This document shows, piece by piece, positions 54,960-64,000 of a stretch of 64,000 nt of DNA (the first letter of the stretch is position 1; each line of letters begins with the position of its first letter). Source of the DNA: Nodosilinea sp. WJT8-NPBG4 (GTDB lineage: Bacteria; Cyanobacteriota; Cyanobacteriia; Phormidesmidales; Phormidesmidaceae). Both the position numbers and the translations under genes were made by a program. Where the stretch lies: positions 186,001-250,000 of the forward strand of contig JAHHHQ010000020.1 in the NCBI GenBank assembly GCA_019359285.1, given 5' to 3'. The notes under the pieces are model-generated. The model was given only the letters and a program-made list of their open reading frames with translations, was not told the origin of the DNA and searched no databases.

Positions 54960-55873
54960 TAGATTAGGATACGCCCTGCGGCTCCGCCAATGGAGGCAGG
55001 CAGGCCCAAAACCAGGGTATTGCTCAACCATTCTGACCAGGGGTCACTGGGGTTGAGCTGCTGAAACAGCACCAGCATCACCATTGAGGCTAGTAGGGCC
55101 ACGAGATAGGCCACCAGGGTTTCAGTAACGGGGCTAAACAGCAGACCCCGCTGCCGCCGCTCGGCGCGATCGGTAAAGCCCGAGGCAAACACAATGGCGT
55201 AGGAGAGGCCCAGCGACGCGCCCATAATCAGCAGCAGCCATAGAGGGGGCAGGGATGCGGCCAGCAGTGGCACTTCTTCGGTAGGGGCAATGCTAAAGGC
55301 AATGAGCACCGCGCCAATCAGGGCGGCGTCAAAATCGACCAGAGCATCGCGCAAGTTGGCCAGAGTAGGCGAGGCCAGCCGGCGAGAGAGGGGGGCGATC
55401 GTGCGGCGCACGCGGTCTGTGCTAGAGTCGCGTCGTTGCTTGCCCTGCAAAGTGGAGCGTGCCAAGGCCACTCCCAGCGCAAATGGCACGGTCTCAAACA
55501 CTACCTTGCCCAATACTTCCGACAGGGGGATGTCGAGGGTGATACGGCGCAGCAGCACCAAAGCCAGGGCAGCACAGACAACGCCGATGGCGACGGCCTC
55601 AATGCTTTCTAGCAGGGCTTCTATGGGGTGCAGGTGGAGGGTCTGGCGAAACCCTTCGACCTGGGTAAGCAGCCCGACACCGACTAGGGTGGTGGCGAGC
55701 ACCGTCAGCAGCCAGCGGGGCCCTGTGGCGGCCCCGATCACCCATACCTCCACCGTATATAGCAGCGGAATGCCGAATAAAAAGCCTCCCACCGCCCCTT
55801 GGAGAATGGCCTGCAATTCTATGAGCCAGATGTTGGCAGGCTGAGGCGTTGTGTCGTCTACCGACTCGACCAT
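54959..55873 (-). CDS. TIGR02587 family integral membrane protein
   Basis: A 304-residue polytopic membrane protein with about seven helices, including an N-terminal LQAILQGAVGGFLFGIPLLY stretch. The central loop (about 145-180) is Arg/Ser-rich. It belongs to the TIGR02587 family of putative integral membrane proteins, always paired with TIGR02588 as here. The function is unknown. It is monocistronic with TIGR02588 and divergent from the SlyD-like gene across 216 bp. Confidence 0.8.
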   Translation of the reverse strand: MVESVDDTTPQPANIWLIELQAILQGAVGGFLFGIPLLYTVEVWVIGAATGPRWLLTVLATTLVGVGLLTQVEGFRQTLHLHPIEALLESIEAVAIGVVCAALALVLLRRITLDIPLSEVLGKVVFETVPFALGVALARSTLQGKQRRDSSTDRVRRTIAPLSRRLASPTLANLRDALVDFDAALIGAVLIAFSIAPTEEVPLLAASLPPLWLLLIMGASLGLSYAIVFASGFTDRAERRQRGLLFSPVTETLVAYLVALLASMVMLVLFQQLNPSDPWSEWLSNTLVLGLPASIGGAAGRILI

Positions 55874-56089
55874 CGCGGATTGTCCCTAATGTGGGCCAGG
55901 TGAATCAGACCTATCTACAGCATAGTAAGGTAGCGATTCAAAAGGGCTGAGATCAGGGCTATCTGCTGAAGGTTCTCTGCTTGAAACATTAGGAAAATCT
56001 CTAGTATTGCTGGGGTTCTACAAAATGCCCGCTAGCGTGAAGAGAACAGTTCGCGCCCTATAGAAAAGCTCTCACGCAAGGATGGTTTT

Positions 56090-56521
56090 ATGACCCAGGC
56101 TAAACCCGGCGACAGCGTCTCGATTCACTATACCGGCAGGCTCGAAGACGGTACTGTGTTTGACTCATCGCGCGATCGCGACCCCCTAGAGTTTTCCATT
56201 GGCAACGGCGAGGTGATTCCCGGCTTTGAGGCGGCGGTGGTGGGCATGGCCCCGGGCGACGCCAAAACCGAAGTGATTCCGGCTGAAAGTGCCTATGGCC
56301 CCCACCAGCCCGAGATGGTGATGGTGGTCGAGCGCCATCACATTCCCGATGAAATTCCCCTCGATGTGGGCCAACAGCTGCAGCTACAGGGGCCTGAGGG
56401 CCAGATGGTGCCGGTGATGGTAACTGACTTGTCTGAGGCCGATGTCACCCTCGACGCCAACCATCCTTTAGCAGGAGAAACTCTGATTTTTGACATCGAG
56501 CTGGTGGCGATTCAGGGCTAA
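56090..56521 (+). CDS. slyD: SlyD-like FKBP-type peptidyl-prolyl isomerase
   Basis: A 143-residue peptidyl-prolyl cis-trans isomerase and chaperone. FKBP part: GDSVSIHYTGRLEDGTVFDS at the N-terminus, then IGNGEVIPGFEAAVVGMAPG. An IF-domain insert (about 70-115: ESAYGPHQPEMVMVVERHHI) and the return strand ending in ANHPLAGETLIFDIELVAI are SlyD features. The His-rich metal-binding C-terminal tail of E. coli SlyD is missing, as in many homologues. The ATG has AAGG upstream; a strong terminator separates it from sodB. Confidence 0.9.
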   Translation: MTQAKPGDSVSIHYTGRLEDGTVFDSSRDRDPLEFSIGNGEVIPGFEAAVVGMAPGDAKTEVIPAESAYGPHQPEMVMVVERHHIPDEIPLDVGQQLQLQGPEGQMVPVMVTDLSEADVTLDANHPLAGETLIFDIELVAIQG

Positions 56522-56570
56522 GCTGGGCCTAAGTTTCCACCCTTAGGCAGAGTCAAAGACTTTGCGGTAG

Positions 56571-56602
56571 CTATCCCCCTCCACCTTAGGGGGATAGTTT
56601 TT
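56571..56602 (+). terminator. Intrinsic terminator of the SlyD-like gene
   Basis: CTATCCCCCT (56571-56580) pairs perfectly with AGGGGGATAG (56588-56597) around a 7-base loop, followed by TTTTT (56598-56602). It lies 50 bases after the stop and 50 bases before the sodB start. Confidence 0.9.
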
Positions 56603-56651
56603 ATCAGAGGGGCGATTTATCATGCCACTGGCCTTTAACCAGGAGCCCCCC

Positions 56652-57251
56652 ATGGCCTACGAATTGCCCCCTCTCCCCTACGCCTACGATGCCCTAGAGC
56701 CCTACGTCTCTAAGAGCACCCTCGAATTTCACCACGATAAGCACCACGCGGCCTACGTCAGCAAGTACAACGATGCGGTCAAAGGCACTGACCACGACAG
56801 CAAGCCGATCGAGGAGGTGATCAAGGCGATCGCCGGCGATAGCTCTCAACAGGGGTTGTTTAACAACGGTGCTCAGGCCTGGAACCATACTTTTTACTGG
56901 AACTCTATGAAGCCCGGTGGCGGTGGCACCCCCGCTGGGGAGCTGGCCAGCAAAATTGACGCTGACTTCGGCAGCTTCGATAAGTTTGTCGAAGAATTTA
57001 AGAATGCTGGGGCCACCCAGTTTGGCAGTGGCTGGGCCTGGCTGGTGCTCGACAACGGCACCCTTAAGGTGACCAAAACCCTCAACGCCGATAACCCTCT
57101 CACCGCTGGGCAGGTGCCCCTGCTCACCATGGATGTGTGGGAACACGCCTACTACCTCGACTACCAAAACAAGCGCCCCGACTATATCGATAGCTTCTTA
57201 AAGAATGTGGTCAACTGGGATTTTGCCGCCAGTAACCTAGCTGCCGCCTAG
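56652..57251 (+). CDS. sodB: Iron superoxide dismutase
   Basis: Cytoplasmic FeSOD that dismutates superoxide from photosynthesis and respiration. The 199-residue protein from ATG 56652 has the metal ligands in FHHDKHHAAYV and NNGAQAWNHTFYWNSMKPGG (trimmed: AQAWNHTFYWNSMKP), and DVWEHAYYLDYQNKRPDYI. GAQAWNHTFYW with a preceding Phe/Asn fits the iron rather than manganese type. AGGAG six bases upstream supports this start over the in-frame ATG at 56622. The gene has its own transcription unit downstream of the slyD terminator. Confidence 0.92.
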   Translation: MAYELPPLPYAYDALEPYVSKSTLEFHHDKHHAAYVSKYNDAVKGTDHDSKPIEEVIKAIAGDSSQQGLFNNGAQAWNHTFYWNSMKPGGGGTPAGELASKIDADFGSFDKFVEEFKNAGATQFGSGWAWLVLDNGTLKVTKTLNADNPLTAGQVPLLTMDVWEHAYYLDYQNKRPDYIDSFLKNVVNWDFAASNLAAA

Positions 57252-57390
57252 ACGGGGGGCAACACCACAGTCGTGCTCCGCGACTCATGGGAGGTGGGTT
57301 ACGGCCCGCCTCCTTTTTTGTTGAAGGTCCAAGGCCGAAGCCAGGCCGGCCCCTTGAACCTGACAGCTTGAACCCTACACCCTCGCTCCT

Positions 57391-57633
57391 ATGCTGTTCG
57401 CCGACCCAGACTTTCCCCACGTGGTGCTGTCCTTTGATTATCGGGGCTTTCGCCTTGAGCTTGACCAAAGCACCGAGGATGGCGTGCCGCTCTACGCGGT
57501 GTGGGCTACTCACGACACGGGCTTTGCGGTGGCGGTGCCAGGGGTAGTCAGCCGCTCTGAGGCCATCTATAAGGCGAGACAGTGGGTCGATCGGCGGCTT
57601 AGCTCACCGGGTAAGGGCGATATTGGGCGGTAG
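57391..57633 (+). CDS. Small conserved hypothetical protein
   Basis: An 80-residue protein (MLFADPDFPHVVLSFDYRGF, then LELDQSTEDGVPLYAVWATH and SRSEAIYKARQWVDRRLSS). The alternating strands with one terminal helix and good codon use suggest a real small alpha/beta protein of a kind I associate with cyanobacterial conserved hypotheticals; no function is known. Its 3' end overlaps the end of the GGDEF-EAL gene (57599) on the opposite strand by 35 bases. It could be co-transcribed with sodB, 140 bases upstream. Confidence 0.6.
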   Translation: MLFADPDFPHVVLSFDYRGFRLELDQSTEDGVPLYAVWATHDTGFAVAVPGVVSRSEAIYKARQWVDRRLSSPGKGDIGR

Positions 57634-60628
57634 ATTGGGTCAGCCAAGCCTCGAGGTCCGCGGTGGCCTGGGGTTTGCCAAACCAGTAGCCCTGGCCGTA
57701 GTCGCAGCCCAAGCGCTTGAGGGTATTGACCTGCTGGGAGGTTTCGATACCTTCGGCGATCGCGCGAAAGCCTAGCTGTCGCCCCAGGTTAATGATGGTG
57801 TGCACGATAGTTTCGTGGCTCGGGCTGCTGTTCATCTTGCCTACAAAGGAGCGATCGATCTTCAGACTGCTGATGGGAAAGCGGTACAGGTAGCTCAAGG
57901 AAGAATAGCCGGTACCAAAGTCATCAATGCTGAGGGCAATGCCCCGCTGCCGCAGGCCGTTGAGCACACGAATGGTGTCGTCAATGTTGTCGATCAGCAT
58001 GCTTTCGGTGATCTCTAGCACCAGGCTGTGCGGCAAAAGCCCCGTTTTGCTCAAGATCTCATCGACCCGATCGAGCAGGCCGGCGTTGTGCAGCTGCAGC
58101 GCCGATAGATTGACGCTGACTGTGAGTGCCTTGGCCTGGTAGTAGGTGCTTTGCCAGGTGGCCATCTGTTGGCAGGCTAGCTCTAGCAGCCAGTAGCTCA
58201 GGGGCGCAATTAGGCCGGTTTCTTCGGCTACTGGAATAAATTCTCCGGGCATGATCAGACCCCGCTGGGGGTGTTGCCACCGCACCAGAGCCTCAAACCC
58301 GGTCACAGCTGCTGTTTGCAGATCGACGATGGGCTGGTAGTAGAGCACAAATTCTTCGGGATGGTTGATCAGAGCCTGGCGCAGCTCGGTTTCGAGGGTG
58401 AGGCGGGCGATCGCGCGATCGTGCATGCCGCTGTCAAAGATCTGGTAGCTGTCGCGCCCCCCTGCCTTGGCTCGATACATGGCCGTGTCGGCATCGCGAA
58501 TTAGCTCTAGGGCACTTTGGTAGCGGGCATCGCCCATCACCAGCCCCAGGCTAACGGTGGCAAACATCTGGTGGCTGCTGAGCTGAAAGGGCTGGCGCAG
58601 CGTCTCCAATAGCTGCTCGGCTGTGGCCTGGGCCATCTCAAAATGGCCAATGTCTTCCAGCAGCACAATAAACTCATCGCCCCCCAAGCGCACCGCCAGA
58701 TCGGTTGGGCTCAGCGCCGTCTTGAGGCGGCTGGCCACCTCCATCAGCAGCTCGTCACCGATCAGGTGACCCAGGCTATCGTTGACCACCTTAAAGTGGT
58801 CAATGTCTAAAAACAGCAGGGCAAAGCGGTACTGGCTCTGCTGGTGAGCCCGCTTTAGGGCCATCTCTAGGCGCTCTTGTAGCTGCTTACGGTTGGGCAA
58901 TCCGGTGAGGCTGTCGTGGCAAGCATCGTGCTCGAGCTGGCGGCGCAGTCTTACCTGGTCGGTGACATCGCGGGAGGCTGTCTGGAACTGCACCACGGTA
59001 CCCGTCGAGTCGAAAATGGGGCGGGTGAAGGTCTCTAGCCAGATATAGTGGCCCTGGCGATGACGCATACGGTACACTATCGGCCCTCGCTCTGGAGTCC
59101 GAACCGGGGTGGATGACTGAAAGTGCACCTGGCACTGGTCTAGATCGGCAGGGTGTACCAGACTACAGGGCTGTAGCCCCACCAGGGCATTGGGGAAATA
59201 GCCCAGCAGCCACTCCACGGATGGGCTGACGTAGAGATAGCGGCCGTCAACCCCATGAAGACAGACCAAGTCACTCATATTTTCAGCCATGAGGCGAAAC
59301 AACGCCGCCTGCTGCTGAATTTCGGCATTGGCTCGCTCGACTTGAACCTTAGACCGTTGCAGGTCGCTAAAAGATGACTCCAGCCGCGTCGCCATTCGGT
59401 TAAAAGCCACGGCCAGTCCTTCTAGCTCTTGCAGCCCGGTGGGACCAATGGCCTGGTTTAGGTTGCCCTCAGCGATCGCCTGGGAAGCCGAGCCAAAGGC
59501 TGCCAGGGGGCGGGTGATCCAGCGACTGGTGTAGAGGCCAGAAGCGATCGCCCCAGCCAGCGCCAGTGCGCAAAGAGCAATGGTGGTACGGCGGCTAGCC
59601 TCGATTTCCCCCATAAAGTCGCTTTCAGGCATTACCACCACGATCAGCCAGTCCAGGCCGTAGTCGTCCTGAAGGGTGGCCACCTGCATAAACTGCCGCT
59701 CGTGATCAAGCCAAAACTCTGTCTGCTGGGGTTGAATACTCTGCCAGTCACCCCCCGATTGGTTTAGCAGCAGCTGAGCGCTGGCGCGAATGCGTGGGTC
59801 TGGGCTGGTGACTGAGTAGACTCGCTGGGGCCGACCGTCTACTACGGTGTAAGACTTGGCGTCGTTAGAGGTAGCGATTAGCAGGCCAGAGCGCTCCATA
59901 ATGAAGGCTTGACCGTGCTCACTGATCGATATTTCCTGTAGAACGTGGCTGATTTGGGTGAGAAAAAAGTTGTTGCCCAGCACCCCAACCAACTTGCCGT
60001 CGTCGCCGTACACAGGCCGAGAGGCCGATATAGCCAGCACTGGGTAAGCATGGTAAGGAAAAATCTCTCCCCAGGCTGGGCCTTTGGCCTGCATAGCCGC
60101 CCGATACCAGGGCCGGGTTTGGGTATTCCAATCGGGCGTAGACGAAATGACGCGGGCAACCTGCCCGGTCGCCGGATCGACCTCCGCAAAATGGATGTGG
60201 TTGCCCAGGGAAGGGCCAGCCGGCCTATGCTGGTGGGCCTGCTGGCCCAGGTTGGTATGGCCCATGTTGCCAAACAGAATCGAATCGATGTGGGTAAAGG
60301 TATTGGCCTGCTCCATAAAGTGACGAAACAGTGCCTCTGAGTCGGTGGGGTCAACCTGGCCGAGGACAATAGCGTCGTAGTTAAGCTGGTTGACCAAGTG
60401 GGAGGTGGCCAGCAGCGTCTCCATCTCATGCTGAATGTGATGGGAAACCGTAGAGCGCAGTTGACTGGCCACCTCGTTCACTGCCCGCTGTCCGTGACGC
60501 AACGAGAGCCAACCCGTCAGCCCCACCGCCATAGAAACTTGCAGCACAAAGGGAACAACAATCAGCAGTCGCAGTGATAAGCGGCTAAACGTGCCTCGAT
60601 CTGGCGATGTGGGAAGACGACGCCCCAT
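57599..60628 (-). CDS. Cache-HAMP-PAS-GGDEF-EAL c-di-GMP turnover protein
   Basis: A 1009-residue membrane sensor from ATG 60628. N-terminal helix (LLIVVPFVLQVSMAVGLTG), a large periplasmic dCache-like domain (TRPWYRAAMQAKGPAWGEIF, YPVLAISASRPVYG), a second helix and HAMP, a coiled coil, a PAS domain (NMSDLVCLHGVDGRYLYVSP), GGDEF (RLGGDEFIVLLED) and EAL (GFEALVRWQHP, LEITESMLID, IDDFGTGYSSL, LKIDRSF, EGIE). All EAL metal and catalytic residues are visible, so phosphodiesterase activity is likely. The GGDEF motif is intact, but the RxxD I-site is lost (SPTD). It probably senses a small extracellular ligand. Monocistronic. Confidence 0.9.
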   Translation of the reverse strand: MGRRLPTSPDRGTFSRLSLRLLIVVPFVLQVSMAVGLTGWLSLRHGQRAVNEVASQLRSTVSHHIQHEMETLLATSHLVNQLNYDAIVLGQVDPTDSEALFRHFMEQANTFTHIDSILFGNMGHTNLGQQAHQHRPAGPSLGNHIHFAEVDPATGQVARVISSTPDWNTQTRPWYRAAMQAKGPAWGEIFPYHAYPVLAISASRPVYGDDGKLVGVLGNNFFLTQISHVLQEISISEHGQAFIMERSGLLIATSNDAKSYTVVDGRPQRVYSVTSPDPRIRASAQLLLNQSGGDWQSIQPQQTEFWLDHERQFMQVATLQDDYGLDWLIVVVMPESDFMGEIEASRRTTIALCALALAGAIASGLYTSRWITRPLAAFGSASQAIAEGNLNQAIGPTGLQELEGLAVAFNRMATRLESSFSDLQRSKVQVERANAEIQQQAALFRLMAENMSDLVCLHGVDGRYLYVSPSVEWLLGYFPNALVGLQPCSLVHPADLDQCQVHFQSSTPVRTPERGPIVYRMRHRQGHYIWLETFTRPIFDSTGTVVQFQTASRDVTDQVRLRRQLEHDACHDSLTGLPNRKQLQERLEMALKRAHQQSQYRFALLFLDIDHFKVVNDSLGHLIGDELLMEVASRLKTALSPTDLAVRLGGDEFIVLLEDIGHFEMAQATAEQLLETLRQPFQLSSHQMFATVSLGLVMGDARYQSALELIRDADTAMYRAKAGGRDSYQIFDSGMHDRAIARLTLETELRQALINHPEEFVLYYQPIVDLQTAAVTGFEALVRWQHPQRGLIMPGEFIPVAEETGLIAPLSYWLLELACQQMATWQSTYYQAKALTVSVNLSALQLHNAGLLDRVDEILSKTGLLPHSLVLEITESMLIDNIDDTIRVLNGLRQRGIALSIDDFGTGYSSLSYLYRFPISSLKIDRSFVGKMNSSPSHETIVHTIINLGRQLGFRAIAEGIETSQQVNTLKRLGCDYGQGYWFGKPQATADLEAWLTQSTAQYRPYPVS

Positions 60629-60729
60629 GTAGCATGTGTTACCAACAGTCCTATTAGTATTCCTGTTGGGGGGCAAAACTAGCGCTTGACATCACAATTA
60701 ACGAACTGGCTATCCTCAGGGCCAAGGCA

Positions 60730-61908
60730 TTAGCCCAAGCGCCCTGCTACAAACGCTTCTAGCCGATCCATCCCCTCCAAAATGGTCTCCATGTCAGTGG
60801 CGTAGGAAACCCGAATGGTGCCCTCGGCACCAAAGGCGATCCCCGGAATGGCCGCTACGTATTTCTCGTCGAGCAGTGCGGTGCAAAAGTCGAGGGAAGA
60901 AACACCGAGACTACTGATGTCGATTAAAAGGTAGAAGGCTCCCTCAGGTTCGCCGCAGTTCAAGCCCTTGATGGTTCGACACCGCTCAATAATGGCCTGC
61001 CGTCGCTCTGCAAAGGCACGGCCCATCGTGGCAATGCAGTCTTGGGGGCCTTCGAGGGCGGCGATCGCTCCATACTGAGCAAAGGTGCACACGTTCGACG
61101 TACTGTGGCTCTGTACAGTAGCCACCGCCTTGATCAACTCCGCTGGCCCAGCCAGGTAGCCCACCCGCCAGCCGGTCATTGAATAGGCTTTGGCAAATCC
61201 GTTGCTAATAATAGTGTGCTCAAAGGCCTCGGGCGACACAGCCCCAATGCTGAGGTGGGTTACCCCGTCGTAGAGAATTTTTTCGTAGATTTCGTCTGAC
61301 ACCACCCAGATGTCGGCCTCGACCACCACCGCCGCCAGAGCCGCAATTTCGGCGGGGGAGTAGACCATCCCCGTGGGGTTAGACGGGGAGTTGAGAATAA
61401 ACAGCTTGGTCTTCGGGGTAATTGCCTGGCGCAGCTGCTCGGGGGTAATGCGATAGTTTTGCTCAGCGGTGGTGGGGACGATGACTGGCGTGCCCCCGGC
61501 TAGCTTCACCATCTCGGGGTAGCTTAGCCAATAGGGGGCTGGAATGATCACCTCGTCGCCGGGTTCAATCAGGGCCATCATCAGGCCGGAGAGCGAATGC
61601 TTGCCGCCGTTGGTAACGATGACGTTCTCGGGGCCGTAGCAGAGGCCGTTGTCCTGCTGAAGCTTATGGGCGATCGCCTGACGCAGAGCCGGTTCACCCG
61701 CCGCCGGACCGTAGCGAGTTTTGCCCGCATCGAGGGCGGCTTTGGCAGCCGCCTTAATGTGGTCGGGGGTATCGAAATCGGGTTCGCCAGCGCTAAAGCT
61801 GCACACCGGCAGGCCTTCGGCCTTCATTGCCTTGGCCCGGGCCGCAATGGCCAAAGTCATCGACGGGGTGACGCAGGTTACACGGTTTGCCAGGGCTAAT
61901 CGGGGCAC
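60730..61908 (-). CDS. Aspartate aminotransferase (class I, PLP-dependent)
   Basis: A 392-residue fold-type I aminotransferase interconverting aspartate and oxaloacetate with glutamate/2-oxoglutarate, and possibly prephenate. Motifs: [20 protein letters not shown] at the N-terminus, [28 protein letters not shown], and the PLP lysine in [20 protein letters not shown] (trimmed: [18 protein letters not shown]). AspB/AspC-like length and no signal peptide. Start is GTG at 61908. It is divergent from patX across 431 bp. Confidence 0.9.
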   Translation of the reverse strand: MPRLALANRVTCVTPSMTLAIAARAKAMKAEGLPVCSFSAGEPDFDTPDHIKAAAKAALDAGKTRYGPAAGEPALRQAIAHKLQQDNGLCYGPENVIVTNGGKHSLSGLMMALIEPGDEVIIPAPYWLSYPEMVKLAGGTPVIVPTTAEQNYRITPEQLRQAITPKTKLFILNSPSNPTGMVYSPAEIAALAAVVVEADIWVVSDEIYEKILYDGVTHLSIGAVSPEAFEHTIISNGFAKAYSMTGWRVGYLAGPAELIKAVATVQSHSTSNVCTFAQYGAIAALEGPQDCIATMGRAFAERRQAIIERCRTIKGLNCGEPEGAFYLLIDISSLGVSSLDFCTALLDEKYVAAIPGIAFGAEGTIRVSYATDMETILEGMDRLEAFVAGRLG

Positions 61909-62339
61909 GGCCAGACCTCAACGAACATGGCTATCGGCCTTCCTCAGAACCGTGGTTCCTTAGGCCTCTAGCCAGAATATATTGCATTCCCCATAGAGTA
62001 GATCGTTTGGTCGGTTCTGACCATTGCAGCCGGAGTTTTTTCTGCCGTTGCGATCGCTTCTAATGGTGGGATGTTAACCGCCGCTGCTGCTCCTGCTTAG
62101 AAATAAGCGTCGGTTAAACCTCTTATTACCTACCCCACCCGCTTTTTAGGCTCATCTCAGGGCCTCAAACCCTCTATTAGAAGGAACTTAGACTGGACGG
62201 CAGACTGCCTGAATCAGAACAAGATTGTGCTGGTGACTACTAAATTTTGGAAATCCGCAGATTTACGCATAAAGATTTTCCTGACTAAGGAGGGATGGGT
62301 TTGTAACTAGGACTAGAAGCGCTAACAAGGCCACGTCCT
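61909..62339. other. Intergenic region upstream of patX
   Basis: No gene is supported in this 431-bp gap. It holds the divergent promoters of the aminotransferase and patX. AAGGAGG at 62287-62293 followed by ATG GGT TTG TAA (62295-62306) is an unusually strong ribosome-binding text with a three-codon frame just upstream of patX. Confidence 0.45.
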
Positions 62340-62657
62340 ATGCACCCTTCCTCCCCCTGTTCCTTGATGACTCGTCTGGCCTGCGCCGCTAGCCTGGGCC
62401 TGGTTATGGCTACTGCCGCGCCCCTGGGCCTATCTGCCGGGCTCGAAGCTAGCTCCGAAGCTACCTCGCGCACAGCAGTTCGTGCTGAGGACGATCGCGG
62501 CAGCGGTCGCCTCAGCCGGGTACCTGCGATCGCAGGCTGGCTCAGCTTTCGTGGCAGTGGTCGGGTTGATCCCACCCCTCCCCAGCCCTCCTTTGGCAGT
62601 GATAACCCCGTTGCCTACCGCGGCAGCGGCAGAATTACTAAGACTCGCACTACCTAG
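62340..62657 (+). CDS. patX: PatX-like secreted peptide precursor with three RGSGR motifs
   Basis: A 105-residue secreted protein. The N-terminus has a signal peptide (MTRLACAASLGLVMATAAPL, with ATG at 62340 or in frame at 62367). The mature part carries RGSGR three times: residues 53-57, 71-75 and 94-98. RGSGR is the active pentapeptide of the PatS and HetN inhibitors and of PatX, the small secreted protein reported to occur with HetR across filamentous cyanobacteria. hetR follows 348 bases downstream on the same strand, which supports the assignment. The likely role is a processed, cell-to-cell peptide signal that binds HetR. AAGG nine bases upstream is a fair ribosome-binding site. Three copies in one precursor is unusual in my experience. 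Confidence 0.85.
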   Translation: MHPSSPCSLMTRLACAASLGLVMATAAPLGLSAGLEASSEATSRTAVRAEDDRGSGRLSRVPAIAGWLSFRGSGRVDPTPPQPSFGSDNPVAYRGSGRITKTRTT

Positions 62658-63944
<1,287 letters not shown>

Positions 63945-64000
63945 TTTTCTCGGCGGTCCTAGGATCCCTAAACACGAAGCGACCTGGTCTTTAGGACTAG

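Overview
The window is a cyanobacterial chromosome segment. Evidence: GC-rich DNA studded with the HIP1 octamer GCGATCGC, and cyanobacterial genes such as a phytochrome histidine kinase, an NdbB-type NAD(P)H dehydrogenase, a DesA-type desaturase, a CYP120-like P450, a DUF3747 amidase and HetR. HetR beside a secreted RGSGR-peptide precursor (PatX) points to a filamentous cyanobacterium, probably of the Leptolyngbya/Nodosilinea kind. No rRNA, tRNA, CRISPR array or intact transposase was seen. Family names come from recognising motifs by eye; no database search was run.

Layout. 1-2.9 kb: an AT-rich accessory patch with a DUF433 gene cut by the window edge, a coupled pair of unknown genes (one a P-loop ATPase with a C-terminal helix-hairpin-helix) and a DUF4926 gene. 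2.9-9.6 kb: purine breakdown (PA0148-like adenine deaminase, then xdhA-xdhB-xdhC), with chaB on the other strand. 10-12.5 kb: a Mesh1-like HD hydrolase and mtnA with a class II aldolase (methylthioribose salvage). 12.7-19.3 kb: a secreted helical-repeat protein, a decayed ORF and a giant HTH-STAND-WD40 protein with in-frame low-complexity inserts. 19.7-23 kb: a cupin gene behind two palindromes, a VOC-like gene, a TTHB210-like secreted protein and a sulfotransferase. 23.3-28 kb: a biliverdin-type phytochrome hybrid kinase overlapping a REC-GAF-GGDEF gene, a probable light to c-di-GMP circuit. 28-38.6 kb: ndbB, azlCD, two glycosyltransferases, formamidase amiF behind a candidate NtcA promoter, P450 with UPF0060, and an APC permease. 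38.8-46.7 kb: an exported acetamidase/formamidase, an anchored small protein, a pentapeptide-repeat protein, desA behind a leader terminator, a DUF3747-amidase, Uma2, and a cold-shock/sunset-domain membrane protein containing five 36-bp repeats. 46.8-51.3 kb: lysE and the housekeeping run rsmA-ispE-rseP-nth. 51.5-57.6 kb: a LuxR-type regulator divergent from an unrecognised gene, an EamA transporter, the TIGR02587/TIGR02588 pair, a SlyD-like PPIase, sodB and a small conserved protein. 57.6-62 kb: a Cache-HAMP-PAS-GGDEF-EAL protein and an aspartate aminotransferase. 62.3-64 kb: patX and hetR.

The most notable item is the right end. The 105-residue secreted PatX-like protein carries three separate RGSGR pentapeptides, the motif of the PatS/HetN morphogens, and lies 348 bp upstream of a hetR that keeps every residue known to contact that peptide. 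Second are the AT-rich two-gene ATPase module (possibly an undescribed defence or mobile-DNA function) and the orphan terminator in the desA leader. Nitrogen scavenging recurs: adenine to urate, two unrelated formamidases, and amino-acid transporters.
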